A DNA stretch of 64,000 bases, taken from positions 1 through 64,000 of the forward strand of contig NZ_VSRY01000172.1 in assembly GCF_008271805.1 (NCBI RefSeq), given 5' to 3'. The DNA comes from Streptomyces sp. TRM49041. Lineage in GTDB: Bacteria > Actinomycetota > Actinomycetes > Streptomycetales > Streptomycetaceae. This document shows, piece by piece, positions 43,902 through 51,608 of this stretch (positions within the stretch are counted from its first letter, which is position 1; each line of letters starts with the position of its first letter). The position numbers were made by a program, and so were the translations under genes. The notes under the pieces are model-generated. The model had not been told where the DNA came from. It searched no databases and saw only the letters and a list, made by a program, of their open reading frames with translations.

Positions 43902-44087
43902 TCAGTCACCGACTATGCGGTGATCCCTCCGGCGGCGCCTGAAGGATGCCGCGAGCGTGAACGACGACACGCTGACGAAGAGGACGGTGGCGCCGAGGAC
44001 CACCTCGTAGATGTTGGCCAACTTGGAGATCGCGTAGGTGGCGACTGCGAGCACCACAAAGAGTCCCAAGCCCTTGAGGGAATTCAC
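43902..44087 (-). CDS. Small two-helix membrane protein
   Basis: A 61-residue protein with two hydrophobic helices (GLGLFVVLAVATYAISKL; VVLGATVLFVSVSSFTLAA) and a very basic tail RRRRRDH. The start is a GTG with AAGGAGA 4 bases upstream, 13 bases after the glycosyltransferase stop, so the two form one operon. It may be an accessory subunit of the polysaccharide synthase. No family was recognised. Confidence 0.65.
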   Translation of the reverse strand: MNSLKGLGLFVVLAVATYAISKLANIYEVVLGATVLFVSVSSFTLAASFRRRRRDHRIVGD

Positions 44088-44100
44088 TGCTCTCCTTGAT

Positions 44101-45195
44101 TCATTTCCACGCGGACACGCGGGTCACGTAGGACTTCACGATGGAAGAAAAAAGCCAATAGGTCCGTACGACGGTGAACACCAGCTCGGGAATCAGCAGG
44201 AGGGCGACGAGGACCGCCTTCCACCCAAGAGCCCGCACCTGGACCGCTGGATAGATGATCCAGAAAGCGAAGAGCGCCAGGAAGATCGGATACTCGGCGA
44301 ATCCATGCTTCAACGACATGGCGATGTTCGGCAAGCCCCACCCGAAAATGTAGATGGCGGCGAGAACGCCCAGGATCATGATGGAGATGGAGTGCCAGGT
44401 GAACTTCGTCCAGCCACGGGCACGCAGGGTGTCCACGGTGCCGCGACTCCACCTCTCGCGTTGCTGAATCAGCTCGCGCAGCGTGGGCATGAGGTCGGTG
44501 TACGCGATGCAGAGATGATTCGCGGTGACCTTCCAGCCGGACTCCTTGAGCGCCAGCGTCGTCTCGTAGTCCTCGACCAGGTTGCGGTGGTCTTCCCAGA
44601 AGACCTCACCCCGCCAGTCGATCAGATTTTGCAGGGCCTCGGCCCGGTAGAAGGAACCGGCGCCCGCCATGGTGTGGACATCGCTGCGAAACCGGCGGTT
44701 GGCGGCCCGGCCGTACTCGATAATCTGCATGCCGAGGAGATAGCGCTGCCACGGGTTGCGCCACAGGTCGGTGCGGCCGAAACACGTGGCGCTTACACCG
44801 CCGAGCTCCGGATCGGACGCGATGACCTTGCAGGCTCGCTCGATGAACCTCGGGTGCAGCTCGGTGTCGGCGTCCATGACCAGGACGTGCCGCACCGCGC
44901 CGGACAGCCGCCCCCCGACGGCCTCCCTGAGCCAGCGCAGACCGTAGTTGAGAGCGCCCGCCTTCTTGTGCGGGTTGTTGGGGAAGTTCAGGACGACTGT
45001 CGGCGGCGTGGACTGGTCGTTCGCGAACTGGTGCGCGTATTCCTCGGTTCGGTCGGTCGAGTTGTTGACCACCACGATCACGAGGTCAGGGCGCCGGGTC
45101 TGATGAGACAGCGAGGCCAGCGACGTGAACACCCCGACTTCCTCGTTCCGTGCCGGAACCAGGACGACGGTTTCGTAGAGAGCGTCACCGCCCAT
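44101..45195 (-). CDS. Processive family-2 glycosyltransferase (cellulose/hyaluronan synthase-like)
   Basis: A 364-residue membrane glycosyltransferase. The GT-A domain starts ETVVLVPARNEEVGVFTSL, with HVLVMDADTELHPRF (DxD), SATCFGRTD, a GEVFWEDHRNLVEDYETTL acceptor segment (ED motif) and QQRERWSRGT, the Q(Q/R)xRW motif of processive synthases. The last 110 residues hold about three helices. Compared with BcsA it lacks a PilZ domain and N-terminal helices. The ATG at 45195 was chosen; an open frame running far upstream is antisense to the next gene. It probably polymerises a beta-linked surface sugar. It faces the CBM3/GH16-like gene across about 550 bp. Confidence 0.85.
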   Translation of the reverse strand: MGGDALYETVVLVPARNEEVGVFTSLASLSHQTRRPDLVIVVVNNSTDRTEEYAHQFANDQSTPPTVVLNFPNNPHKKAGALNYGLRWLREAVGGRLSGAVRHVLVMDADTELHPRFIERACKVIASDPELGGVSATCFGRTDLWRNPWQRYLLGMQIIEYGRAANRRFRSDVHTMAGAGSFYRAEALQNLIDWRGEVFWEDHRNLVEDYETTLALKESGWKVTANHLCIAYTDLMPTLRELIQQRERWSRGTVDTLRARGWTKFTWHSISIMILGVLAAIYIFGWGLPNIAMSLKHGFAEYPIFLALFAFWIIYPAVQVRALGWKAVLVALLLIPELVFTVVRTYWLFSSIVKSYVTRVSAWK

Positions 45196-45741
45196 CTCGT
45201 CGGGTGATACGCGGCCTCTGCGGTGCCGGCTGCCCGACGCGCGCGGCGCTTCAGGACGCGCACGACGCGCACGAGTGCCTGACAAATCCTTCTCCCCACC
45301 CCAAGTCAAGCTCACAGGCCCGATACCTCGTGGTGATCCTGTGAAATCCTTCCGAGAAGGTACCGTATGCGCGTCCGATCGCCTGACCGAACGGGCCGGA
45401 CCTGCGACGATCGGCGATCGCACCGCTGAACGACACCTGAACTCCGCGGGCTTCGCACCTGACAAAACTCGGCAAGTCGGGCGCCGCAGAGCCCCCGCGC
45501 GTCCGAATAGTGACCAAGGACACACTGGACGACCCCCCAGGTCGCCCCGTTTCGAACCCGCGGCAAAGATGCACTGCCCCGGCCATAAGCGGTCAAATCG
45601 GGCGAATCGGCGATCATGTCGGCGGCTCCCGCTCTCACGCAGACCATAGTTACGATGGCCGCCGCCATATGACCCGTCGTAAAGTCCGATGCGAAGCCTG
45701 TGTGCCCCGGTACCGCCTTTGCGTCTCGCCAAGGAGCTTCC
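45196..45741. promoter_or_regulatory. Divergent region between polysaccharide synthase and CBM3 protein
   Basis: About 545 bp, less GC-rich than the flanks, no protein-like frame. A TACGAT (-10-like) lies near 45652 on the + strand without a clear -35. Its length leaves room for regulatory sites or long leaders on both genes. Confidence 0.4.
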
Positions 45742-47190
45742 GTGAGCCGTCGCCGCAGCAATTCCCCTCGCCGCGCGTGGTCCGTGCTCAAACCATTGCT
45801 CCTCGTCGCCGTAATCGCCGCCGTGTCCTTCGCCGGCTTCAAGCTCTACCCCCAGTGGAGTTCCGGCGATTCCGAAGCCACGGAACTCACGGTCCGATAC
45901 CGGACCGACGCGCCGGCGGCGACCACCGTCGCCAAGCCGTGGCTGGAAGTCGTCAACACGTCCGAGAAGACCGTGGCACTGAGCGACGTGACGGTTCGGT
46001 ATTACTTCTCCGCCGACGAGTCCGCCCCCTACGGCTCCAACTGCGTCGAGACGCATGTCGACTGCTCGAACATCACGACCAAGATCGTCGAGTTGCCCGA
46101 TCCGACCCTCACCGCCGGCCACTACCTCCAGGTCGGCTTCACGCAGGCCGCCGGCAGCCTGAAGCCCGGTGAGACGAGCAAGGGGATCGGGCTCCAGCTC
46201 TATCGTCTCGACCACAAGCGGCTCAACCAGGCGGACGACCACTCGTTCGACGCCAAGGTCACCCACTACGCGCCGTCGAAGCTGGTGACCGGGCACCTGC
46301 GTGGCGTGCTCGTCTGGGGCGAAGGGCCGAACGCCGGAACCTCCGCGGCGGGGCAGGACTCCATGCCCTACGCGTCGGCGCCGGCCATGACCGCGCCGCC
46401 GACGGGGATCCTGTTCGACAACTTCCGCTACAGCGGCCACGACGACCCCGCGCTCATCATCAACGGCTGGTCCGCGCGCACCGGCGCGGGCGGACCCGGG
46501 ATCCGCGACACCTGGGCGCCCGAGAACATCAGCTTCCCGGCCGCGGAATCCGCCCAGGGCGGCCAGGCGATGCGGCTGCGGGTCACCACCGACGGAACCG
46601 AGCAGGGCACCAAGCAGGCGGAGATGCAGAGCAACAAGGCCCAATTCCTCACCGGAACCTGCGCCGCCCGGATCTACTTCAGCGACAAGCCCACCGACGG
46701 CAGCAACGGCGACCACATCAACGAGTCCTTCTTCACGATCTCGCACAAGGAGAACTCGCCGAAGTACAGCGAACTCGACTTCGAGTACATGCCGAACGGC
46801 GGCTGGGGCGCCCCGGGACCCCGGCTCGACACCACGACCTGGAAGAGCAGCAAGGACGGGGACAACGTCACCCGTGCGCTGAAGAAGAAGCCCCTCCAGG
46901 GCTGGCACACCCTGATGATCACCGCCATGGACGGCAAGGTCACCTACTCCCTTGACGGTCGCGAGCTGTTCACCAGCGGCAGCAAGTACTTCCCTCGCGA
47001 GCACATGGGCATCCACTTCAGCGCGTGGCTCGTCGACCTTCCCTTCACGGGGCCCCGCACCTGGGACATGAAGGTCAACTGGCTCTACTGCCAGGCCGAT
47101 CAGGCCGTGCCCCTGGCGGATGTCCAGAAGGCCGTGGACGGCTTCTACGAGAGCGGTACGCGCCACGTCAACACCCTGCCCACGTCCTGA
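45742..47190 (+). CDS. Membrane-anchored or secreted CBM3 + GH16-like protein
   Basis: A 482-residue protein. A basic stretch and one helix (VLKPLLLVAVIAAVSFAGF, residues 12-30) with no obvious cleavage site suggest an anchor or uncleaved signal. Residues about 45-195 match a family 3 cellulose-binding module (WLEVVNTSEKTVALSDVTVR, VDCSNITTKIV). Residues about 215-455 look like a GH16-type concanavalin fold; SELDFEYMP holds the E-x-D-x-E catalytic pattern and GWHTLMITAMDGKVTYSLDG the usual late strands. It is likely to bind and trim a beta-glucan outside the cell, presumably the product of the adjacent synthase. GTG start with AAGGAG. Confidence 0.82.
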   Translation: MSRRRSNSPRRAWSVLKPLLLVAVIAAVSFAGFKLYPQWSSGDSEATELTVRYRTDAPAATTVAKPWLEVVNTSEKTVALSDVTVRYYFSADESAPYGSNCVETHVDCSNITTKIVELPDPTLTAGHYLQVGFTQAAGSLKPGETSKGIGLQLYRLDHKRLNQADDHSFDAKVTHYAPSKLVTGHLRGVLVWGEGPNAGTSAAGQDSMPYASAPAMTAPPTGILFDNFRYSGHDDPALIINGWSARTGAGGPGIRDTWAPENISFPAAESAQGGQAMRLRVTTDGTEQGTKQAEMQSNKAQFLTGTCAARIYFSDKPTDGSNGDHINESFFTISHKENSPKYSELDFEYMPNGGWGAPGPRLDTTTWKSSKDGDNVTRALKKKPLQGWHTLMITAMDGKVTYSLDGRELFTSGSKYFPREHMGIHFSAWLVDLPFTGPRTWDMKVNWLYCQADQAVPLADVQKAVDGFYESGTRHVNTLPTS

Positions 47191-47569
47191 TCCGGCCCGC
47201 CCACGGCGGAACACGACCGGGAAGGGATGAGCACGGCAGGGCAGGGACAGGACATGAGTGAGGGGCGGTGCGCTCGCGACGCGAACCGCCCCGGGGGGAT
47301 GGGGAAGGGCCGGACTGTCCCGGCGGTCAGGCCGCCACGGCCACCTTCGCCTCGGCCTGGGCCGCCTCCGGCCCCTCCCCGGGTACGGCCTCGAGTGCCT
47401 GCTTGCACATGCCCTTGAGGAGGATGACGAGTGCGGTGCTCACCAGGGTGCCCGCCATGATGGCGACCAGGCGCGCATCGGCACCCACTTCGCCCGCGCC
47501 TACGTCATCCCCGTCACCTGACCCCGCGTTAGAGTGACCGCACTCGGCCCCGGCGCCGCCCTTCCCCCC
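47191..47569. other. Gap, no secure gene
   Basis: A minus-strand frame (about 47459-47328) would encode MAGTLVSTALVILLKGMCKQ and a short Ala-rich tail, 43 residues with one hydrophobic helix. It has no Shine-Dalgarno sequence, so I do not call it. Nothing else is seen. Confidence 0.35.
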
Positions 47570-48028
47570 GTGGGGCCGCCAGGCCGCCGCCCGCAAGAGC
47601 GCCGCCGCCCAGGCCCGCGCGAAGAAGGGCCTGCGCGAGATGATCCGCCGCGGACACCCGTCACCTTCCGCGGACTCGCCCAGACCGCCGACGTCTCGCT
47701 CGACTTCCTCTACCGGTGCACCGAGATCCGCCAGCGCGTCGAACAGCTTCGGGACCAACAGCCAAGCCCGCCACGACCGGACCCGCAACCGACCGACGAC
47801 TCGCCCAGCAGCGTCGTGCGCACCCCCACCGCCCAGCTCGCCGAGCTCGAGCGACGGCACCGCGACGAGGTCCAGGCCCTGCGACAGGCCAGGGAAGCCG
47901 CCCAGAGCGAGAACCTCGAACTGCGACGCCGCCTCGGCCCGCGCCAGAACGCCCGCGCTGCCGTGAGCCAGGCCCCAGTGCGGAACAGCGGCAGTCCCGA
48001 GGAAATCGGGTCGACTCGCCGACCATGA
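47570..48028 (+). pseudogene. DUF6262 protein remnant (Tn554-type transposon accessory), frameshifted
   Basis: The first part, in one frame, reads QAAARKSAAAQARAKKGLRE, then MIRRGHP; from about 47660 the homology continues one frame over as VTFRGLAQTADVSLDFLYRC, TEIRQRVEQLRDQQ and a coiled-coil LAELERRHRDEVQALRQARE. This is the arrangement of DUF6262, the TnpC-like partner of Tn554-type tyrosine transposases. One missing base near 47660 breaks it, and no ATG/GTG precedes the first part in frame. The companion integrases are absent. Confidence 0.7.
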
Positions 48029-48073
48029 CTCACGTTGGCTTGGCGGCATGTCTGACTGCGTACCGATCGCCTC

Positions 48074-48574
48074 ATGCTCCGCCGATGGCAAGACTCCGAT
48101 CTCGAACCGTGGGCGGCGATGAACGCCGATCCCGAGGTTCTGGAGCACTTGGGCGACCTGCTTACGCGTGAGCAGAGCGATGCCTCGGTGGCGCGATTCC
48201 AGGCCGAATTCGACCAGCGGGGTTACGGATGGTGGGCGGTCGAAGTACTGGACACCGGCCAGTTCATCGGCTTCACCGGCCTGGACCAGGTAGATGACGG
48301 AATGCCGTTCACGGGGGTTGAGATCGGCTGGCGTCTCGCCCGCTCGGCCTGGGGCCACGGCTACGCCACCGAGGCCGCCCGGGCAAGCCTGGCCTACGGT
48401 TGCGAAACCCTGGAACTACGGGAAATCCTTGCGGTGACGACCGCCACCAACCTCCGTTCCCAGGCCGTGATGCGCCGAATCGGCATGACCCGGGACCCCG
48501 CCGACGACTTCGACGACCCCAGCGTGCCCGAGGGGCCGCTGCGTCGGAATGTTCTATACCGGATCCGCCCGTAG
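48074..48574 (+). CDS. GNAT-family acetyltransferase (RimJ/RimL-like)
   Basis: A 166-residue acetyltransferase. LEIRS-like motifs: MLRRWQDSDLEPWAAMNADP at the N-terminus, VEIGWRLARSAWGHGYATEA as the acetyl-CoA-binding loop (usual R/QxxGxG/A), and NLRSQAVMRRIGMTRD near the end. The family acetylates protein N-termini or small-molecule amines. The first residues of typical members (LRTDRL) are encoded just before the ATG but follow a stop codon at 48053, so the N-terminus may be slightly trimmed. It lies beside a transposon remnant. Confidence 0.82.
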   Translation: MLRRWQDSDLEPWAAMNADPEVLEHLGDLLTREQSDASVARFQAEFDQRGYGWWAVEVLDTGQFIGFTGLDQVDDGMPFTGVEIGWRLARSAWGHGYATEAARASLAYGCETLELREILAVTTATNLRSQAVMRRIGMTRDPADDFDDPSVPEGPLRRNVLYRIRP

Positions 48575-49334
48575 TCCGAGGGCTGACGCTCGCCTGCACG
48601 GCCCGCCAGGCAGACACGGATATCCGCATCGGCTTCAGGGCACGGCAGGGACTCATGTCCGACCCCACCCCCGATCTCTTACGGACGCGCCGCAACCGTT
48701 CTACCTCCACATACGGCACCGATTCACCCGTTTGCCCCGGATACGGTGTGGACGACCCGCAACAACGACGCCGCGGTCGCCCAGCTCCGCGCGGGGGGCC
48801 CCGAGATAAAGGATGAGGACGTGGGCCGGCCCTCGCCGCTCAACGGTGATTTCGATGCCGCGGGTGCGGACGAGGACCGCGGCAGGCAGCTCGGTGGCGA
48901 GCTGGAACAGGGCAGTCCAGCGGGCTTCCGCGAGCGGGATGCCGAGTTTGCGGACCTCTCGCCCATGGCCCAGCCGCTGATCGACCGGCCGGGCTGGCCG
49001 CCGGGGAAGGGCCAGGGTGACTCTGTCCGGCCGAGGGCGGCATGGCTGCGGTGGGCCGCGACCTGCTGTCGGGCCAGGTCAGCCACGTGTGCGGGAAGTA
49101 GCCGGCCCCGGGTCTCGTCCTGCGGAGCGGTGCAGGGCGTCTCCGGCGCGGGGGCGCTCCGGCGGAGGGCGGCCACGGGGACTTCGGAAGGACGGGGCGC
49201 CGTGCGCGCCGTAGCCTGAAGATCTGCGCACGACGGGCCGCCGGTACGCGCACCCGGGACGTGCCGGGCCGCACCGGGGCGGAGGAGCCCTCGGCGGACC
49301 GGCGACGCCTCTAGGCGGGAGAGCGGAGGACGGC
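48575..49334. other. 760-bp gap, possible eroded gene on the minus strand
   Basis: Between about 49070 and 48730 the minus strand has a GC3-biased frame including VRKLGIPLAEARWTALFQLA and TELPAAVLVRTRGIEITVER. I recognise no family and see no clean start or stop. It is probably a decayed gene. No RNA genes were seen. Confidence 0.3.
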
Positions 49335-50306
49335 ATGTGCTCCAAGATCACCTATCGCACGGGTACGGGAACGTTCATTACGGGCCGGGGGATGGACTGG
49401 AACGATCCGACGGCGGAGACGGCGTTGTGGGCCCTCCCGGCCGGGATGCGACGCGACGGCACTGCCGGGCCTGACCCGATCGGCTGGACGTCGAGGTTCG
49501 GGTCGGTGGTGGCGTCGTTCTACGGCGGGGCGACGTGCGACGGTATGAACACGGCGGGGCTGGTGGTCAACGTCCTCTATCTGGCCGAGTCCGAGTACGG
49601 CGAGCCGGGTACGGACGGCAGACCGACGATCTCGATCGGAGCGTGGTCGCAGTACTACCTCGACAACTTCGCGACCGTCGCGGAGGCCGTGGACGCCACG
49701 CGCGGCGATCCGTTCGCCATCGTCGCTCCGGTGCTCCCGAACGGGCGGGCGGCCACGGCGCACCTGTCGCTGTCGGACGCCTCGGGCGACTGCGCGGTGA
49801 TCGAGTACCTCGAAGGCCGTCCGGTCGTCCACCACGGCCCGCAGCACCGGGTGATGACGAACTCGCCGGTCTACGATCAGCAACTCGCCCTGAACACGTA
49901 CTGGGACCTGATCGGGGGGAACAGCATGCTCCCCGGCACGATCAGTGCGGCGGACCGGTTCGTGCGGCTGAGCTACCACCTCAAGAGCTGCCCGGAGTAC
50001 GAGGACCCGAGGCTGGCCGTGGCATCGGTCTTCTCCCAGATGCGGGCGATCGGCGTGCCCTTGGGGATGGAGGACCGCGACCATCCCAATATCTCGTCCA
50101 CGTTGTGGCGCACAGTCGCCGATCACGACGCCCGCCGCTACTACTTCGAGTCGACGGTCGAGCCGTCGGTGGTCTGGGTGGACCTGGACCAGCTGGATCT
50201 GGGCACCGGTGCCGACGTGATGGCGCTCGACGTCGTCCGCGACGGACTCGCCGGGGAGGTCTCCGCCGCATTCCGGCCGCGGAAGCCGTTCGGCTTCATC
50301 TCCTGA
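49335..50306 (+). CDS. Ntn-hydrolase, linear amide C-N hydrolase (penicillin V acylase/choloylglycine hydrolase-like)
   Basis: A 323-residue protein beginning Met-Cys-Ser: the Cys at position 2 is the catalytic N-terminal nucleophile exposed after Met removal. GRGMDWND (Arg and Asp of the oxyanion/nucleophile site), YGGATCDGMNTAGLVVNVLY and VMTNSPVYDQQLALNTYWD follow the family pattern. No signal peptide is present, so it should be cytoplasmic. It cleaves amides such as acyl-homoserine lactones, bile-acid or penicillin side chains. GGAGGAC precedes the ATG. It converges with the isocyanide-synthase gene; whether it belongs to that cluster is unclear. Confidence 0.85.
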   Translation: MCSKITYRTGTGTFITGRGMDWNDPTAETALWALPAGMRRDGTAGPDPIGWTSRFGSVVASFYGGATCDGMNTAGLVVNVLYLAESEYGEPGTDGRPTISIGAWSQYYLDNFATVAEAVDATRGDPFAIVAPVLPNGRAATAHLSLSDASGDCAVIEYLEGRPVVHHGPQHRVMTNSPVYDQQLALNTYWDLIGGNSMLPGTISAADRFVRLSYHLKSCPEYEDPRLAVASVFSQMRAIGVPLGMEDRDHPNISSTLWRTVADHDARRYYFESTVEPSVVWVDLDQLDLGTGADVMALDVVRDGLAGEVSAAFRPRKPFGFIS

Positions 50307-50447
50307 GTTCCGGAGTGACCTCGCCCCCGGCCCGCTGCGCACGTGCCCGCGGGACCTTCGTGCAGCCCCCGCCGCACCCGGGCGGCACGCTGCCGACAAC
50401 CACGCCGGGCGGCGGCGCGGCGGGCGGCGCGGCAGCCTGCTCCGCTG

Positions 50448-51488
50448 TTACGCCGCGGTGGGGCGGGCGTCGGTACCCGTCCCGGTCCCCGTGCCGCTGC
50501 CGTCGCCGACGGCCTCGAAGTGGCTCGGGCGGCCGTCCTGGTACACCTCGCGGCCCAGCTTCTCCGCGTCACGGCGGTGCATGAGCTCCCAGCTGCCGTC
50601 GGTGTGGTGGAGCAGGACGGAGTGCCACGGCGTGGTCCACGCGTCGGCGGCGCCGAGGAGGCGGATGCCGAACTTGATCTCGCCGCGGTTCTGCGGGTGG
50701 ATGGAGAGCCGGACGTTGCGCGGATAGCTCTCGGCGATCAGCTCGCTCCACGCCCGGCTGCGGAGGATGACCTCGTAGGCGCGGCGGCGGCAGTCGCGCT
50801 GGAGCGCCGACCGGGAGCCCTCCCAGTTCGCGGTGTCCTCGACGAGGAACCGGGTGATGCCGCGGTACATACGCAGCGTCGAGTCGTCGACGCGCACCTC
50901 GGCCTTGAGCTCCTCGATGGACGGGCCGAGGTTCTCCGCGGCCTGCTTGCGCTTCTCGTCGTACGACAGGTCCGGCCCGTACACGTCGCGCAGGTCGAAC
51001 GTGCCGAGGTGGTCGGTGAGGCCCTCGGCGCGGATCATCTCGCGCAGCTCGTCGCCGTACGCGTCGATGTGCTCGTCGGGTACGCCGATGACGTCACCGA
51101 AGATATGGCCGTCGGAGCAGATCAGAACCCTGGCGCCGGGGGCGTAGACCTTCTCGATCTCGGCGCAGAGGGAGTCGAGGAAGCGCATGGCGAGCCGCTC
51201 GCCGTGGTCCGGGAGGTGGCTGAAGACCTTGTCCGGGTTGGGCGACTTGCAGGGGAAGCCGGGCAGGCTGAAGATCACCTGCTCGTTGTTGCGGACGAAG
51301 TCGCCTATCTGCCTCAGTTGCTCCGGGAAGTGGTCGGTGGTGTCCAGGTGCGTGTCGGGCTCGACCGTGCGCCTGTGCGGCAGGAGTAACCCGAGGATCT
51401 CGTGGCTGATGCGCTCGGCCTCGGGCGTCAGCGCGGTGGTGGCGGCGGACGAGGTGGAGGAGGTGGTGGAGGAGTGGGACATGGACAT
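50448..51488 (-). CDS. Isocyanide synthase (DIT1/PvcA/IsnA family)
   Basis: A 346-residue enzyme of the PvcA/Dit1 family, whose bacterial members convert the amino group of L-Tyr or L-Trp to an isonitrile using ribulose-5-phosphate. Hallmarks: SLPGFPCKSPNPDKVFSHLP with Lys81, FLDSLCAEIEKVYAPGARVL, ICSDGHIFGDVIGV, VRLSIHPQNRGEIKFGIRLL and TPWHSVLLHHTDGSWELMHR. The open frame begins further up (51596) in a Pro-rich stretch, but the ATG at 51488, or the one at 51482, fits family length. No PvcB/IsnB dioxygenase accompanies it; a P450 lies 120 bases upstream on the same strand, as in the yeast DIT1/DIT2 pair. The C-terminus ends in a GTGTGTG run. Confidence 0.9.
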   Translation of the reverse strand: MSMSHSSTTSSTSSAATTALTPEAERISHEILGLLLPHRRTVEPDTHLDTTDHFPEQLRQIGDFVRNNEQVIFSLPGFPCKSPNPDKVFSHLPDHGERLAMRFLDSLCAEIEKVYAPGARVLICSDGHIFGDVIGVPDEHIDAYGDELREMIRAEGLTDHLGTFDLRDVYGPDLSYDEKRKQAAENLGPSIEELKAEVRVDDSTLRMYRGITRFLVEDTANWEGSRSALQRDCRRRAYEVILRSRAWSELIAESYPRNVRLSIHPQNRGEIKFGIRLLGAADAWTTPWHSVLLHHTDGSWELMHRRDAEKLGREVYQDGRPSHFEAVGDGSGTGTGTGTDARPTAA

Positions 51489-51608
51489 GGTTGATCGGCT
51501 CGCTTCCGTGAGTCGTGTTGCCGTGAGATGTGGTCCTGTGGGCACCCCGGGAGGGCTCGCGGGCCCGGGCGGGTGCGGTGGGAGCGGCGGCGGCACGGGC
51601 CGCGCGGC

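Noticed and set aside
45540..45600. A tRNA-like GGTTCGAAA (minus strand)
   Set aside because: The T-arm stem does not pair, and no acceptor or anticodon arms could be folded.
45196..47214. Upstream extension of the family-2 glycosyltransferase to 1037 residues
   Set aside because: The extra sequence is antisense to the CBM3/GH16-like gene and shows no homology; the ATG at 45195 fits the GT-A start.
47328..47459. A 43-residue membrane peptide on the minus strand
   Set aside because: No ribosome-binding site and no homologue that I recognise; could be chance hydrophobicity.
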